Positions 52,371 to 59,892 of a stretch of DNA of 59,892 nt are shown here, one piece after another. Position numbers and translations under genes: made by a program. Each line of letters opens with the position of its first letter. The stretch's first letter is position 1. Source of the DNA: Phycisphaerales bacterium (GTDB lineage Bacteria; Planctomycetota; Phycisphaerae; Phycisphaerales; UBA1924); NCBI GenBank assembly GCA_020846975.1, contig JADLCX010000069.1:1-59892 (forward strand). Reading direction: 5' to 3'. A model generated the notes under the pieces. It ran no database searches, was not told where the DNA came from, and worked only from the letters and a program-made list of their open reading frames with translations.

Positions 52371-53522
52371 CTAAGATAATCCGAGCAGACGCCGCAAAGT
52401 TGAGGCCACCGCGGGTCTTGCCGCCGGCACGGCAGACTGATGGCTCGGCGGTCCAACATCTTGTGCCACCGCGGATGCCAACGCCGAGATGTTGCAGGCC
52501 GCTTCCGTTCCTCTCGAACGCAGCCAGAACAGTTCACGCGCACGGACCGCCTCGGCGACGCGCACATCCTGCGCGATCCAGCCGAAGAGCGCAACTTCGA
52601 CGCCGAGAAACCGTGCACACACCGCGCGAAGGCGGGCAAAGACCTTTGACGCCTCCGAACGATCGAGGCACTGGTTGACGACCACGCGGAAGGTCGGCGA
52701 TGACGCTCTCGGGCCGCGCCCGACGAGCGGCCGGCCGGAGAACCTGGCCTCGGTTAAGGCGGCGCACTTGATCAGCGCGTAGGCATCGGTGATCGCGGTC
52801 GGCTCGGGGGTGGTCACTATGAGACAGATATCGGCGGCATCCAGGAACCCGGTGACGCTCTGGCCCACCCCCGCCGCAGTGTCGATGAGCAGGATGTCGG
52901 TGTCGGCGTCGATGTCGCTCAGCCAGCCGAACAGCCGCACGCGATCGGGAACCGCCAGGTCGGCCATGCGGGAGACACCCGCCGAGCCCGGGATCAGTCG
53001 GAAGCCGCCCGGCGCCGGCACGAGGATCTCGCGGAGGGTGCGTCGCGCACCGTCGAAACACTCGAGGCCGCCGGGTTGCAGAAGATGATCAAGCCGCGCG
53101 GCGGGCGTGAGGCCGCAGAGCACGTCGGCGTTCGCCGTGCCCAGGTCGGCATCGAGCACGGTGACCCGAAAGCCGAGTGTGGCGAGCGCGGCCGCGAGGT
53201 TGACCGTGATGTTGGTCTTGCCCACCCCGCCCTTCCCGGAGGCGACGGCGATGGTGAAGGTGTTGGGTCGGCGCTGAGACGCGGTGGCCGAGTCCGGCGT
53301 CTTGCTGGTGTGACGCTCTTCCGGTGAGGCGGCATCGGGAACGCCCACCAGTTCGCGCAGCCGCGCCGCCTGATCCTCGGCCGCGGGCGAGGTGCGGGCT
53401 GGGGTACCGGACCGGCCCTCGACCCAGCGAGAGATCTCCGCTTCCAGGTCGGCGAGCGTGGCCGCGGCGGGCGATTCGACCGTGGGAGAGGAGGGTGAGA
53501 ATGTCGCGGTCGAGTGCTTCAC
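52371..53522 (-). CDS. flhG: FlhG/MinD-type ParA ATPase regulating flagellum number
   Basis: A 383-aa MinD/ParA-family ATPase. The N-terminal ~90 residues are disordered-looking and Ala/Ser/Pro-rich. Then comes the deviant Walker A with signature lysine (VASGKGGVGKTNITVNLA), switch I VLDADLGTANADVLCGL, GFRLIPGSAG, and Walker B DILLIDTAAGVGQSVTGFLDAAD (split). FlhG (FleN/YlxH) partners FlhF to set flagellar number and position. It lacks the N-terminal DQAxxLR activation motif at the very start, but EDQAARLRELV appears near residue 50. Its start overlaps the flhF stop in ATGA, so the pair is coupled. Confidence 0.92.
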   Translation of the reverse strand: MKHSTATFSPSSPTVESPAAATLADLEAEISRWVEGRSGTPARTSPAAEDQAARLRELVGVPDAASPEERHTSKTPDSATASQRRPNTFTIAVASGKGGVGKTNITVNLAAALATLGFRVTVLDADLGTANADVLCGLTPAARLDHLLQPGGLECFDGARRTLREILVPAPGGFRLIPGSAGVSRMADLAVPDRVRLFGWLSDIDADTDILLIDTAAGVGQSVTGFLDAADICLIVTTPEPTAITDAYALIKCAALTEARFSGRPLVGRGPRASSPTFRVVVNQCLDRSEASKVFARLRAVCARFLGVEVALFGWIAQDVRVAEAVRARELFWLRSRGTEAACNISALASAVAQDVGPPSHQSAVPAARPAVASTLRRLLGLS

Positions 53523-55012
53523 TTCGCGGACATCTCCCGGTCGGGTGTCGAAACGGGGCGGGCGCGGTCGGCGCGGCGGTCGAGGATGAGCCTGGCAAGA
53601 CGCTCCGCGCTACCGGGCTCGATGTGGTCGGGTACTTCCTGTCCGGTGGTCACAAACGAGAGGCTTGTCGAGAGCCGTTGCATGATGTTCACGATGACGC
53701 CGAAATGGACGGCCTCGTCGATCTTGGTCAGGATCACGCGGTTGGGTCGAGCGATCGCGAAGGCCTCGGCCGCGCTGAACATGACTTCGGGCGCGGAGGA
53801 CGACGACAGGACCAGGTGGGTTTCATCGGGCGCGGCGGCGGCGACGAGGTCGGCGAGTTCGGTGAGCCGTTCGGTGTTGTGCTGGGAGCGCCCCGCCGAA
53901 TCGATGAGCACGACATCGTGCGAGGAGAGCGAGTGCACCGCGGCCGACATCTCGCTCGGAGACTGCACGACTCTCAAGGGCAGGCCGATGATGTCGGCGT
54001 AGGTGCGGAGCTGATCGACCGCGGCGATCCGGTACGTGTCCGAGGTGATGAGGCCGACCGATCGGCCCTGGCGGAGTTTGTACGTCGCGGCGAGTTTGGC
54101 GATCGTGGTCGTCTTGCCGACACCAGTCGGGCCGACGAGCGCGACGACGAACGGCCGCCCCGGTGAAGATCGTGACACCGCCGGTCGAGAGGGTTCGGCG
54201 ACCTGGATCATCCCCGAGAGGTGCCGCAACACCGTCTCTCGCACGATGGCGGGGTCCGTGAGCTCGCCCGGGTGCAGTTCGTCCCGCACGGCGCCAACGA
54301 TGCGGTCGGCGATGTCGCGGCTGACCTGCGACTCAAGCAGACGCAGGTACTCGGCGAACAGGGCGTCGGGGGTGGCTCCGATCGTGCACGCGCTGACACC
54401 CGGAGGCGGAGAGGACCGCAAGACCTGCGACACCAGCAGCTTGATGTCGGACAGTTCGCGGCGGATGTCCACGGCGCTGGCCGCGGAGGGCATCGCCGCC
54501 GCGACGGGGCCGGTCGCGATCGTTTCCGCGGCGCGGGCTCGCTCACGGACCCGCATCAACGTCACATCCGACGGCGCGACCGGTGGAGCCGATCGCGGTG
54601 TGGCCGCGACGGATGCTTTCTCCGCTGGTTGTGACGGCGGCGAAGGGTTCTTGGGAGGATCGATCGCGGCGGGCCGCGAGGCAGCCGGTTGCGTTGGGGT
54701 CGGCGCCTGCCTCGCGTACGCCTGAACCGCGGCCGCTCGCGCGGACGGGTTCGCTGTCGGCGTCGGATCGATGCCGCTCTCGCGAGCGTGATCGGGGGAC
54801 AGCGGGCGGTTCGCGGGCTCCGCCGTGCGACGACGCGGAGACGGCGCTTCATCCGAGGCCGTTACCTCGACGATGCTCCTTCGCCACAGGCCGAGGATGC
54901 CGCCGGACTTGACCGTGCGGGTGTGCAGGATGACCGCATCGGCCCCGAGTTGGGACTTCACCGCGGCGAGTGCATCGGCCATCGAGTTGGCGCGGAACGT
55001 CCTGAGCTTCAT
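53519..55012 (-). CDS. flhF: Flagellar biosynthesis SRP-like GTPase FlhF
   Basis: A 497-aa SRP-family GTPase. The N-terminus MKLRTFRANSMADALAAVKSQLGADAVILHTR (split) is the FlhF signature. A ~100-residue Pro/Ala-rich linker follows. The NG domain has G1 LVGPTGVGKTTTIAKLAA, LITSDTYRIAAVDQLRTYADIIGLPL (split), G3 VLIDSAGRSQHN and G4 ILTKIDEAVHFG, ending FVTTGQEVPDHIEPG. It sets the flagellar site at the pole. Possible promoter TTGACG-N17-CACAAT lies 94-122 nt upstream. Coupled to flhG. Confidence 0.95.
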   Translation of the reverse strand: MKLRTFRANSMADALAAVKSQLGADAVILHTRTVKSGGILGLWRRSIVEVTASDEAPSPRRRTAEPANRPLSPDHARESGIDPTPTANPSARAAAVQAYARQAPTPTQPAASRPAAIDPPKNPSPPSQPAEKASVAATPRSAPPVAPSDVTLMRVRERARAAETIATGPVAAAMPSAASAVDIRRELSDIKLLVSQVLRSSPPPGVSACTIGATPDALFAEYLRLLESQVSRDIADRIVGAVRDELHPGELTDPAIVRETVLRHLSGMIQVAEPSRPAVSRSSPGRPFVVALVGPTGVGKTTTIAKLAATYKLRQGRSVGLITSDTYRIAAVDQLRTYADIIGLPLRVVQSPSEMSAAVHSLSSHDVVLIDSAGRSQHNTERLTELADLVAAAAPDETHLVLSSSSAPEVMFSAAEAFAIARPNRVILTKIDEAVHFGVIVNIMQRLSTSLSFVTTGQEVPDHIEPGSAERLARLILDRRADRARPVSTPDREMSAK

Positions 55013-55105
55013 TCAGCCATCCGTGGCGGCCCGACGCGGAGCGCGGCGGGTGTTACTGCTCGAACACGCGGCCATCCTGGCCGCGCGACCTTGAAGGTGA
55101 GGCGG

Positions 55106-55134
55106 ATTGTGGCGTCGTGGGGGTGCGCCGTCAA
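55106..55134 (-). promoter_or_regulatory. Putative promoter of flhF-flhG
   Basis: Minus-strand TTGACG (55134-55129), 17-nt spacer, CACAAT (55111-55106). The -35 is five of six to consensus, the -10 four of six. It lies in the 183-base gap between flhA and flhF. Confidence 0.45.
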
Positions 55135-55195
55135 CTGCCAAAGCCAACGTGGACAACTTGGTGGGGAGATTGTGCATGACAGACCCGGGGCGGGG

Positions 55196-57634
55196 TTACG
55201 CCGCGAAGGCGACCGGCGCGGTGGCCGAGGTCGAAGTCGGGGCTGATTGGGAGGGGTTGGAAGTGGGGGGAGGGGGGGAAGGGGGAGGGGGGGGGAGCGA
55301 GATCAGGCCCATCGACGCGACCTCGATACCCGCGACGACCTCGTTGTAGCCAAGGACCCCGACGGTCGGGAACTGGCCTTCGAGCAGTTGCCTGACGACG
55401 GCGCGGACCTGCGGTGAGGTGATGACGACCGGTTGGTGGCCGGCGGCGATGACCGATTGAAGTCCCTTGGCGATCTGGTTGGTGATCCCCTGGGCGGTGT
55501 GGGCGTTCATGGTGAAACTGGTCGCCCCGGTCGAGCGGTCGATGTACGAGTTGACGAGATCTTCCAGCGCAGGATCGATGGTGATGCACACCATCCGGCC
55601 CACGCTGGTCGTGCCCTTGCCCGAGCCGCCCGCGGCATTCGCGCCGCCCGTCGCCGCGGGGGGGGCGGGGTCGATCGGCGTCGAGTAGAGCTGGCAGATG
55701 GTCCGCCGCAGGCCGTTACGCACGTACTCGGTCAGGACATCCAGGTCCTTGGTCTTTCCGCCCCAGTCGGCGAGGGTTTCGAGGATTGTTTCCAGGTCGC
55801 GGATCGGGACGCGCTCGCGGAGGAGGCTCTGCATGACCTTCTGCAGGTCGCCCGGCTTGACGATCGCGGGCACAACCTCTTCGACGAGTTTCGGCGATTT
55901 CTCCTTGAGCTGCGCCAGCAGGTTGTTCACCTCCTCCCGTGTCAGCAGTTCGCCCGCGTGCGTCTTGACGATCTCCGTCAGGTGCGTCGCCAGCACGCTC
56001 GCGGCATCGACCACCGTGTAGTTCATGCTCTCGACGCGCGTGCGCATGCCGGGTTCGATCCACCACGCATCCAGCCCGAACGCCGGCTCGCGTGTCGGGA
56101 TGGCCGTGCCGCCGCCCCCCCCGCCCCCCCCGCCCCCCCCGCCCCCCCCGCCCTGCGCCCCGGGGATCGGCCCGGTCGCGATGCCCGCATCCATCGCCAG
56201 CAGTTTGCCGGGGATGGTCTCGCCCCGGGCGACGATCGCGCCCTTGATCTTGACGCGATACTCGTTGGGCCCGATCTGCATGTTGTCGCGGATCCGCACC
56301 GGCGGCATGATGAACCCCAGCTCGACCGCCAGTTGCCGCCTCGTCGCGGCGATACGGTCGAGCAGGTCGCCCCCCTGCGCCGCATCGACCAGCGAGACCA
56401 GCCCGTAGCCGACCTCGAGTTCGAGTGTGTCGAGCTTGAGGAGTTGCTCGGGCGGCGGGGCATCGCCGGTCCCGCCCGCGCCACCGGTCTTGGCGGCCGC
56501 GGCGGCCTGCTCATCGGCCTTCTTGCGCGTGCGTGTCCGCGAGAGCGCCAGCGACATGCCCCCGAGCGCGGCGGCGGTCGCCAGCAGGGGAACCGTCGGC
56601 AGGGGCGTCATCGCCAGCAGCACCAGGAACGCGGCCGTGACCATCAGCCCGACGGGCTGGCTGGTGAGCTGGCCGGTCAGTTCGTTGCCGAGCTGCTCCT
56701 TCGAGCCCGACCGGGTGACGATCAGGGCCGAGGCGATGGCGATGACGAACGAGGGGATCTGGGCCGTAAGGCCGTCGCCGATGGTGAGCAGCGTGAAGGT
56801 CTCGGCCGTCTGGAGCGCGGGCCAACCCTTGTCGATGATCCCGATGGCGAACCCGCCGGCGATGTTGATGAAGGTGATGATGATGCCCGCGATCGCATCG
56901 CCGCGGACGAACTTGCTGGCGCCATCCATCGCGCCGAAGAAGTCGGCCTCCTGCGCGATGCGCGCCCGCCTGCGCCGGGCCTCGCCCTCGTCGATGATCC
57001 CCGCGTTCAGGTCGGCATCGATCGCCATCTGCTTGCCGGGCATGGCGTCGAGGGTGAACCTCGCGGCCACCTCGCTGATGCGGGTCGCGCCCTTGGTGAT
57101 CACGATGAACTGCACGATCACCAGGATCATGAAGATGATGATGCCGACGTAGAGGTTGTCGCCGGCGACGAAGTTGGCGAAGGCCGAGATGACGTGCCCG
57201 GCCATGTCCTGGGCATCCTGCGGGCTGTTGGCATCGGCCGAGAGGATCAGCCTGGTGCTGGCCACGTTGAGCACCAGCCGGAAGAGCGTGGTGGCCAGCA
57301 GCAGCGAGGGGAAGACGGAGAAATCCAGCGGCTCGGCCATGTAGATGGTGGTCAGCAGGATCACCACGCTGAGGCTGATGTTGAGGCAGATGAGGATGTC
57401 GAGGATCCACGGCGGAACCGGGACCAGGATCACCATCATCAGGAGGATGAAGGAGATGGGGAGGATCAGGCCGCGGTGCTTGTGCACCAGCGCGAGGATT
57501 CCTCCCAGTCCGCCCCGTCCGCCCGCGCCGTTCCCGCCCAGGGTGTGCAGCCCGAGCCGCCCCCTGCCCGCGGAGGGGGGGGGTGCGGGGGTCGCAGCGC
57601 GCGGAGGTTGGGGGGAGGGGGTTGCGGTCGCCAT
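55196..57634 (-). CDS. flhA: Flagellar export apparatus protein FlhA
   Basis: An 812-aa FlhA, the export-gate ring protein of the flagellar type III system. The N-terminus has a Pro/Gly/Ala-rich extension of ~45 residues. Eight transmembrane helices follow, with the conserved MAEPLDFSVFPSLLLATTLFRLVLNVASTRLIL (split), FVAGDNLYVGIIIFMILVIVQFIVITKGATRISEVAARFTLDAMPGKQMAIDADLNAG (split) and GIIDEGEARRRRARIAQEADFFGAMDGASKFVRGD (split), the FHIPEP-type signature. The cytoplasmic domain runs from about residue 400 and contains a Gly15 run and an extra Pro-rich C-terminal tail (LISLPPPPPSPPPP). Start ATG 57634 is preferred over TTG 57649. Homopolymer tracts are discussed separately. Confidence 0.95.
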   Translation of the reverse strand: MATATPSPQPPRAATPAPPPSAGRGRLGLHTLGGNGAGGRGGLGGILALVHKHRGLILPISFILLMMVILVPVPPWILDILICLNISLSVVILLTTIYMAEPLDFSVFPSLLLATTLFRLVLNVASTRLILSADANSPQDAQDMAGHVISAFANFVAGDNLYVGIIIFMILVIVQFIVITKGATRISEVAARFTLDAMPGKQMAIDADLNAGIIDEGEARRRRARIAQEADFFGAMDGASKFVRGDAIAGIIITFINIAGGFAIGIIDKGWPALQTAETFTLLTIGDGLTAQIPSFVIAIASALIVTRSGSKEQLGNELTGQLTSQPVGLMVTAAFLVLLAMTPLPTVPLLATAAALGGMSLALSRTRTRKKADEQAAAAAKTGGAGGTGDAPPPEQLLKLDTLELEVGYGLVSLVDAAQGGDLLDRIAATRRQLAVELGFIMPPVRIRDNMQIGPNEYRVKIKGAIVARGETIPGKLLAMDAGIATGPIPGAQGGGGGGGGGGGGGGGTAIPTREPAFGLDAWWIEPGMRTRVESMNYTVVDAASVLATHLTEIVKTHAGELLTREEVNNLLAQLKEKSPKLVEEVVPAIVKPGDLQKVMQSLLRERVPIRDLETILETLADWGGKTKDLDVLTEYVRNGLRRTICQLYSTPIDPAPPAATGGANAAGGSGKGTTSVGRMVCITIDPALEDLVNSYIDRSTGATSFTMNAHTAQGITNQIAKGLQSVIAAGHQPVVITSPQVRAVVRQLLEGQFPTVGVLGYNEVVAGIEVASMGLISLPPPPPSPPPPTSNPSQSAPTSTSATAPVAFAA
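56115..56150 (-). repeat. Four exact 9-nt poly-G tandem repeats inside flhA
   Basis: On the plus strand the sequence is four units of C8-G; on the coding strand each unit is G-rich and encodes three glycines, giving a Gly15 run with its flanks. Whole-unit changes keep the frame. Single-base slippage in a G8 run would shift it. Confidence 0.9.
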
Positions 57635-57791
57635 CCTGGCACTTGGCAAGGCGCGGGCATCCTGCCGGCGCGGGAGAGGAGGGATTCGACAGGACTATCG
57701 GCCGACGGTGTTCACCGTGTTCATTCCTGCGCCCCCGCGCCCCACCCCTGCGCCTGTCGCGCCGAACTTGCGCACAGCCGAGGGCAAAGAG

Positions 57792-57918
57792 CCGGAACAC
57801 AGAGAGCACCGAGGTTTCACAGAGAGCACAGAGAAAAGACATCGGGAATGGAAGAGGGCACGAAGCCATGTCTCCGGCTCCGTGCCCTCTGTGCCTTCTC
57901 TGTGCCTCTGTGTTCCGC
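57792..57918. repeat. Inverted cacagag-type repeat element
   Basis: The outer arms ccggaacacagag and ctctgtgttccg(c) face each other. Within them are repeated cacagagagcacagaga and tctgtgcc units and an inner stem agagggcacg/cgtgccctct (57853-57862 with 57881-57890) extended by agcc/ggct. It lies between the hypothetical gene at 57926 and flhA. It resembles dispersed intergenic repeats and may also act as a terminator. Confidence 0.7.
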
Positions 57919-57925
57919 CTTCGGC

Positions 57926-58630
57926 TCACGCCGCCATCTTGAAGGCCGGGTCTTCGCTGGCGGCATATTGCTTGACCATCATGCCTCCGCCGACACCGAA
58001 GCGGACCTCGATGATGTTGCTCAGGGGGCTGGTCTGGCTGCCGCGCTGGGATTGGATGGTGTAGGCGAGGACGGAAGTGCCGGCGGGGATGGTCGAATCC
58101 TCGAACCGCTTCTGGCCGGTGAGGGCGACCTGCGTGAACCCCCCCGCGCCTCCACCATTCCCCACGCGCCGCTGCACGTTGTACACCACACCCGTCATGC
58201 CCTGCGGCTGGCTGGCCTTCCAGCGCACGAGCAGGCTGCCGGTCGAGGGGTTGAGGCTGACACCGAGATCAAACGGGGCGTTGGGCGGGGGGAGGTTGGT
58301 GCGGTCGGCCGGGGGCGCGATCTGGGCCTTGCTGTAGACCAGCGCGGGGTCGGCGGCGTTGAGGGCGAAGTTGTTGATGGTGCGGACGGCCTCGCTCACG
58401 ACGCGGCGGAGGTCGGTGTAGCTCTCGGAGAGGTCCTGTGTGGCGGTGCGCGCGGCCGAGCGTGCGACATCGGCATCCGAGATGGCGGTGCCGGTGGCCA
58501 GGGTGGCCGTTTTCACGGCGTTGGCCATGGCGACCGTGAGGCCGATCGTCGGGGCATTGTCGATAAAAACTTGGGCGTGGGCCTGCGCGAACGTGAAGAG
58601 TTCATTGCGATCCGATGGGATGTTTCCCAT
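57926..58630 (-). CDS. Hypothetical protein with fibronectin-III-like domain
   Basis: A 234-aa protein without signal peptide. The N-terminal ~95 residues are helical (LFTFAQAHAQVFIDNAPTIGL, AVRTINNFALNA). The C-terminal part (PFDLGVSLNPSTGSLLVRWKA, VVYNVQRRVG, RFEDSTIPAGTSVLAYTIQSQRG) has the strand pattern of a fibronectin type III domain, with W and Y at expected places. ATG 58630 has GAAGGAG about 9 nt upstream. Similar small proteins occur in planctomycetes without known function. It lies upstream of flhA on the same strand but separated by a repeat element. Confidence 0.75.
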   Translation of the reverse strand: MGNIPSDRNELFTFAQAHAQVFIDNAPTIGLTVAMANAVKTATLATGTAISDADVARSAARTATQDLSESYTDLRRVVSEAVRTINNFALNAADPALVYSKAQIAPPADRTNLPPPNAPFDLGVSLNPSTGSLLVRWKASQPQGMTGVVYNVQRRVGNGGGAGGFTQVALTGQKRFEDSTIPAGTSVLAYTIQSQRGSQTSPLSNIIEVRFGVGGGMMVKQYAASEDPAFKMAA

Positions 58631-58924
58631 GAGCGAAACTCCTTCGGGTCCATCGTGGACCCTCTCAGGATGTTCGCACGCCGCGGGCGGAACGGAACCT
58701 ATGAAAGGCCCGGCGGTTGGGGGCACAAGCCCCGCCGCCGCACACGCGTGTGCGATGATGGTGATGAGTTTCGTGCGGATGTTGGATCGGCTTGAGTTGG
58801 TCGCGCGATTTTTTATGAACAATGTTGTGCAACGGCTTGCAGGGTGTGAAGCAAGCCCCTTGCTTGGGGCATCTTCTTCACGCATCGGACTCGCTGAGAG
58901 GGGACTGCGCGCACCACCACCCGG
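58631..58924. other. Intergenic region upstream of the fibronectin-like gene
   Basis: About 290 bases that include the ribosome site of the gene starting at 58630. No other feature or gene is evident. Confidence 0.4.
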
Positions 58925-59128
58925 TCAGGCCTTGCGGCGGGTGTGCATCGCGAACACCACCACCACGGCCGCCACCACCACCAGCGCCAGGACCGCGAGG
59001 ATGGTGAGGCCGTAGTGGTCGGTGTTCAACTGGCCGCCACCCATTCCGTCGGGCGTCGGCACCTGCACAGCCATGCTGGTGCTGGTGCAGCTGTCAACGC
59101 GTCCCTGCATGTTCTTTTCGTCCGTCAC
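58925..59128 (-). CDS. Small single-helix membrane protein
   Basis: A 67-aa protein with a hydrophilic N-terminus containing Cys14 and a C-terminal transmembrane helix (YGLTILAVLALVVVAAVVVVFAM) followed by HTRRKA, a tail-anchor-like layout. GTG 59128 has AAGGAG 8 nt upstream, which supports expression. No known family. Function unknown. Confidence 0.65.
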   Translation of the reverse strand: MTDEKNMQGRVDSCTSTSMAVQVPTPDGMGGGQLNTDHYGLTILAVLALVVVAAVVVVFAMHTRRKA

Positions 59129-59423
59129 GTTGAATCTCCTTGTTTGGGCGGAGCGACAGCCCTGCCGCGTGCGTGGCGCCGCTTGGAAATCGCTTGGTGT
59201 GTGAGCTTCAGAAGACCGCGTGTTCAGGGTGCTGATCGCTGGCGCTCGGCGTTGGATGGAGTACTCTGTGAACTAGTTGTCTGAGCGCGGCAAAGAATGC
59301 GCAGTCTGAAAGGACCGACAAGAAAATGCAAGGGGAATTCGGAAGAGTTTTTTGCCAACATCCCTCCCGTTCAGTGGGATGCCATGCCACATTGGGCGTT
59401 TGGGTACGGTACGCTACGCCCTT
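59129..59423. promoter_or_regulatory. Divergent intergenic region before the restriction-type gene
   Basis: About 295 bases between divergent starts; it should hold promoters for both. I find no hexamer pair good enough to name and no clear ribosome site before ATG 59424. Confidence 0.35.
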
Positions 59424-59892
59424 ATGCCCAAGCCTCCGGCCGCAGACAAGGCACCGCCGCACGCGCTCTCGGACATCCTCAAAGGGACCGACTACGCGCT
59501 CACGATCTTTACCGACGCCGAGATCAAGGCCCTGACACTCTTCGACAAGGGCGGCAAGCCGTACCTCAAGTGCTGGGCGACCGACAAGGACCGCCCCGCC
59601 AAGCCCGAGGAGATCGTCCGCCAGCTCTACATCAGGAAACTCATCGACCACTACGGCTACCCCAAGGACCGCCTGCGGATCGAGAAGGAGGTCTACTTCG
59701 GCTCGGCCGTCCACGAGAAGCGGGCCGACATCGTGGTGATCGAGAAGGACACGGCGGACACGCCCTACATCATCGTCGAGTGCAAGAAGGCCAAGCGCAA
59801 GGACGGGCTGGAGCAACTCAAGAGTTACTGCAACGCCGAGGGGGCCCCGATCGGCCTGTGGACCAACGGGTCATCGACGATCGGCCTGCACC
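59424..59892 (+). CDS. Type I restriction HsdR N-terminal-like nuclease domain protein (3' truncated by window)
   Basis: The first 156 codons of a gene cut by the window edge. The sequence LSDILKGTDYALTIFTDAEIKAL, YLKCWATDKDRPAKPEEIVRQLYIRKLIDHYGYPKDRLRIEKEVYFG (split) and RADIVVIEKD...PYIIVECKKAKRKDGLEQLKSYCNAEGAPIGLWTNG (split) matches the HSDR_N_2-type nuclease domain. The PD-(D/E)XK pattern has the Asp in RADIVV and the ECK of VECKK. Such proteins are restriction subunits or are fused to helicase or N6-methylase domains; the downstream part is outside the window. Likely part of a defence locus. Confidence 0.8.
   Translation, partial: MPKPPAADKAPPHALSDILKGTDYALTIFTDAEIKALTLFDKGGKPYLKCWATDKDRPAKPEEIVRQLYIRKLIDHYGYPKDRLRIEKEVYFGSAVHEKRADIVVIEKDTADTPYIIVECKKAKRKDGLEQLKSYCNAEGAPIGLWTNGSSTIGLH

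Noticed and set aside
56115..56150. C8G repeats considered as a CRISPR-like or satellite array
   Set aside because: Units are 9 nt with no spacers and lie in frame inside flhA; they are a coding microsatellite.
1..59892. CRISPR arrays, insertion sequences, prophage genes, rRNA operons
   Set aside because: I saw no regularly spaced repeats, transposase motifs, phage structural genes or rRNA sequence.

Overview
The window looks like a chromosomal segment of a high-GC planctomycete, most likely of the class Phycisphaerae. This is inferred from several lineage-typical traits. A giant secreted protease carries the LEPRMLL-type N-terminal motif. Two secreted proteins end in paired, cysteine-flanked dockerin-like repeats (DFN.SGG.SVQDIFDFL.AYF). 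A pseudopilin-type protein begins with [24 protein letters not shown]. Secreted Cys-rich proteins with the DDHCKTPWDYCC signature are present, as is a WaaA/RND (Gram-negative style) envelope. No 16S rRNA is present, so the assignment is not proven.

Layout. 0-6 kb: a NucS-like PD-(D/E)XK nuclease at the left edge converges on a translationally coupled SNF2 helicase/SWIM zinc-finger pair, followed by tRNA-Lys(TTT). 6-15.4 kb: an 1801-residue subtilisin-family protease (minus) and a Tricorn-type S41 protease (plus), transcribed divergently. 15.7-21.6 kb: KDO transferase, tRNA-Val(TAC), a VKOR-DsbA-DsbA fusion and a dockerin-tailed secreted protein with a near-consensus promoter. 21.9-32.5 kb: a GH31 glycosidase with an odd insertion in its catalytic domain, a DUF3293 protein, an ABC exporter, a pseudopilin, an M32 carboxypeptidase and a dockerin-tailed PQQ-type sugar dehydrogenase.

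32.6-38.8 kb is a compact MacAB-like export locus (adaptor, ATPase, two FtsX-type permeases) bracketed by two secreted cysteine-rich proteins of unknown function. This is my best candidate for an undescribed system. 38.9-45.5 kb is an RND tripartite efflux locus in which the adaptor gene is divergent from tetR-OMF-RND, with a palindromic operator between them. 45.5-50.8 kb holds a SolA-like oxidase, a heptad/inverted-repeat region, the housekeeping run ribH-nusB-ftsY, a UbiA-like prenyltransferase and folK. 50.9-57.6 kb is a flagellar control/export block (fliA, small membrane protein, flhG, flhF, flhA). Its flhA carries an exact 9-nt poly-G tandem repeat. The right end has two small lineage-specific genes and enters a gene starting with a type I restriction HsdR_N-like nuclease domain.

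Functionally the window mixes envelope/secretion functions (proteases, disulfide formation, efflux, flagellar export) with housekeeping genes. The two nuclease genes at the edges may hint at defence or repair functions outside the window. All family assignments come from reading motifs, not from database searches.
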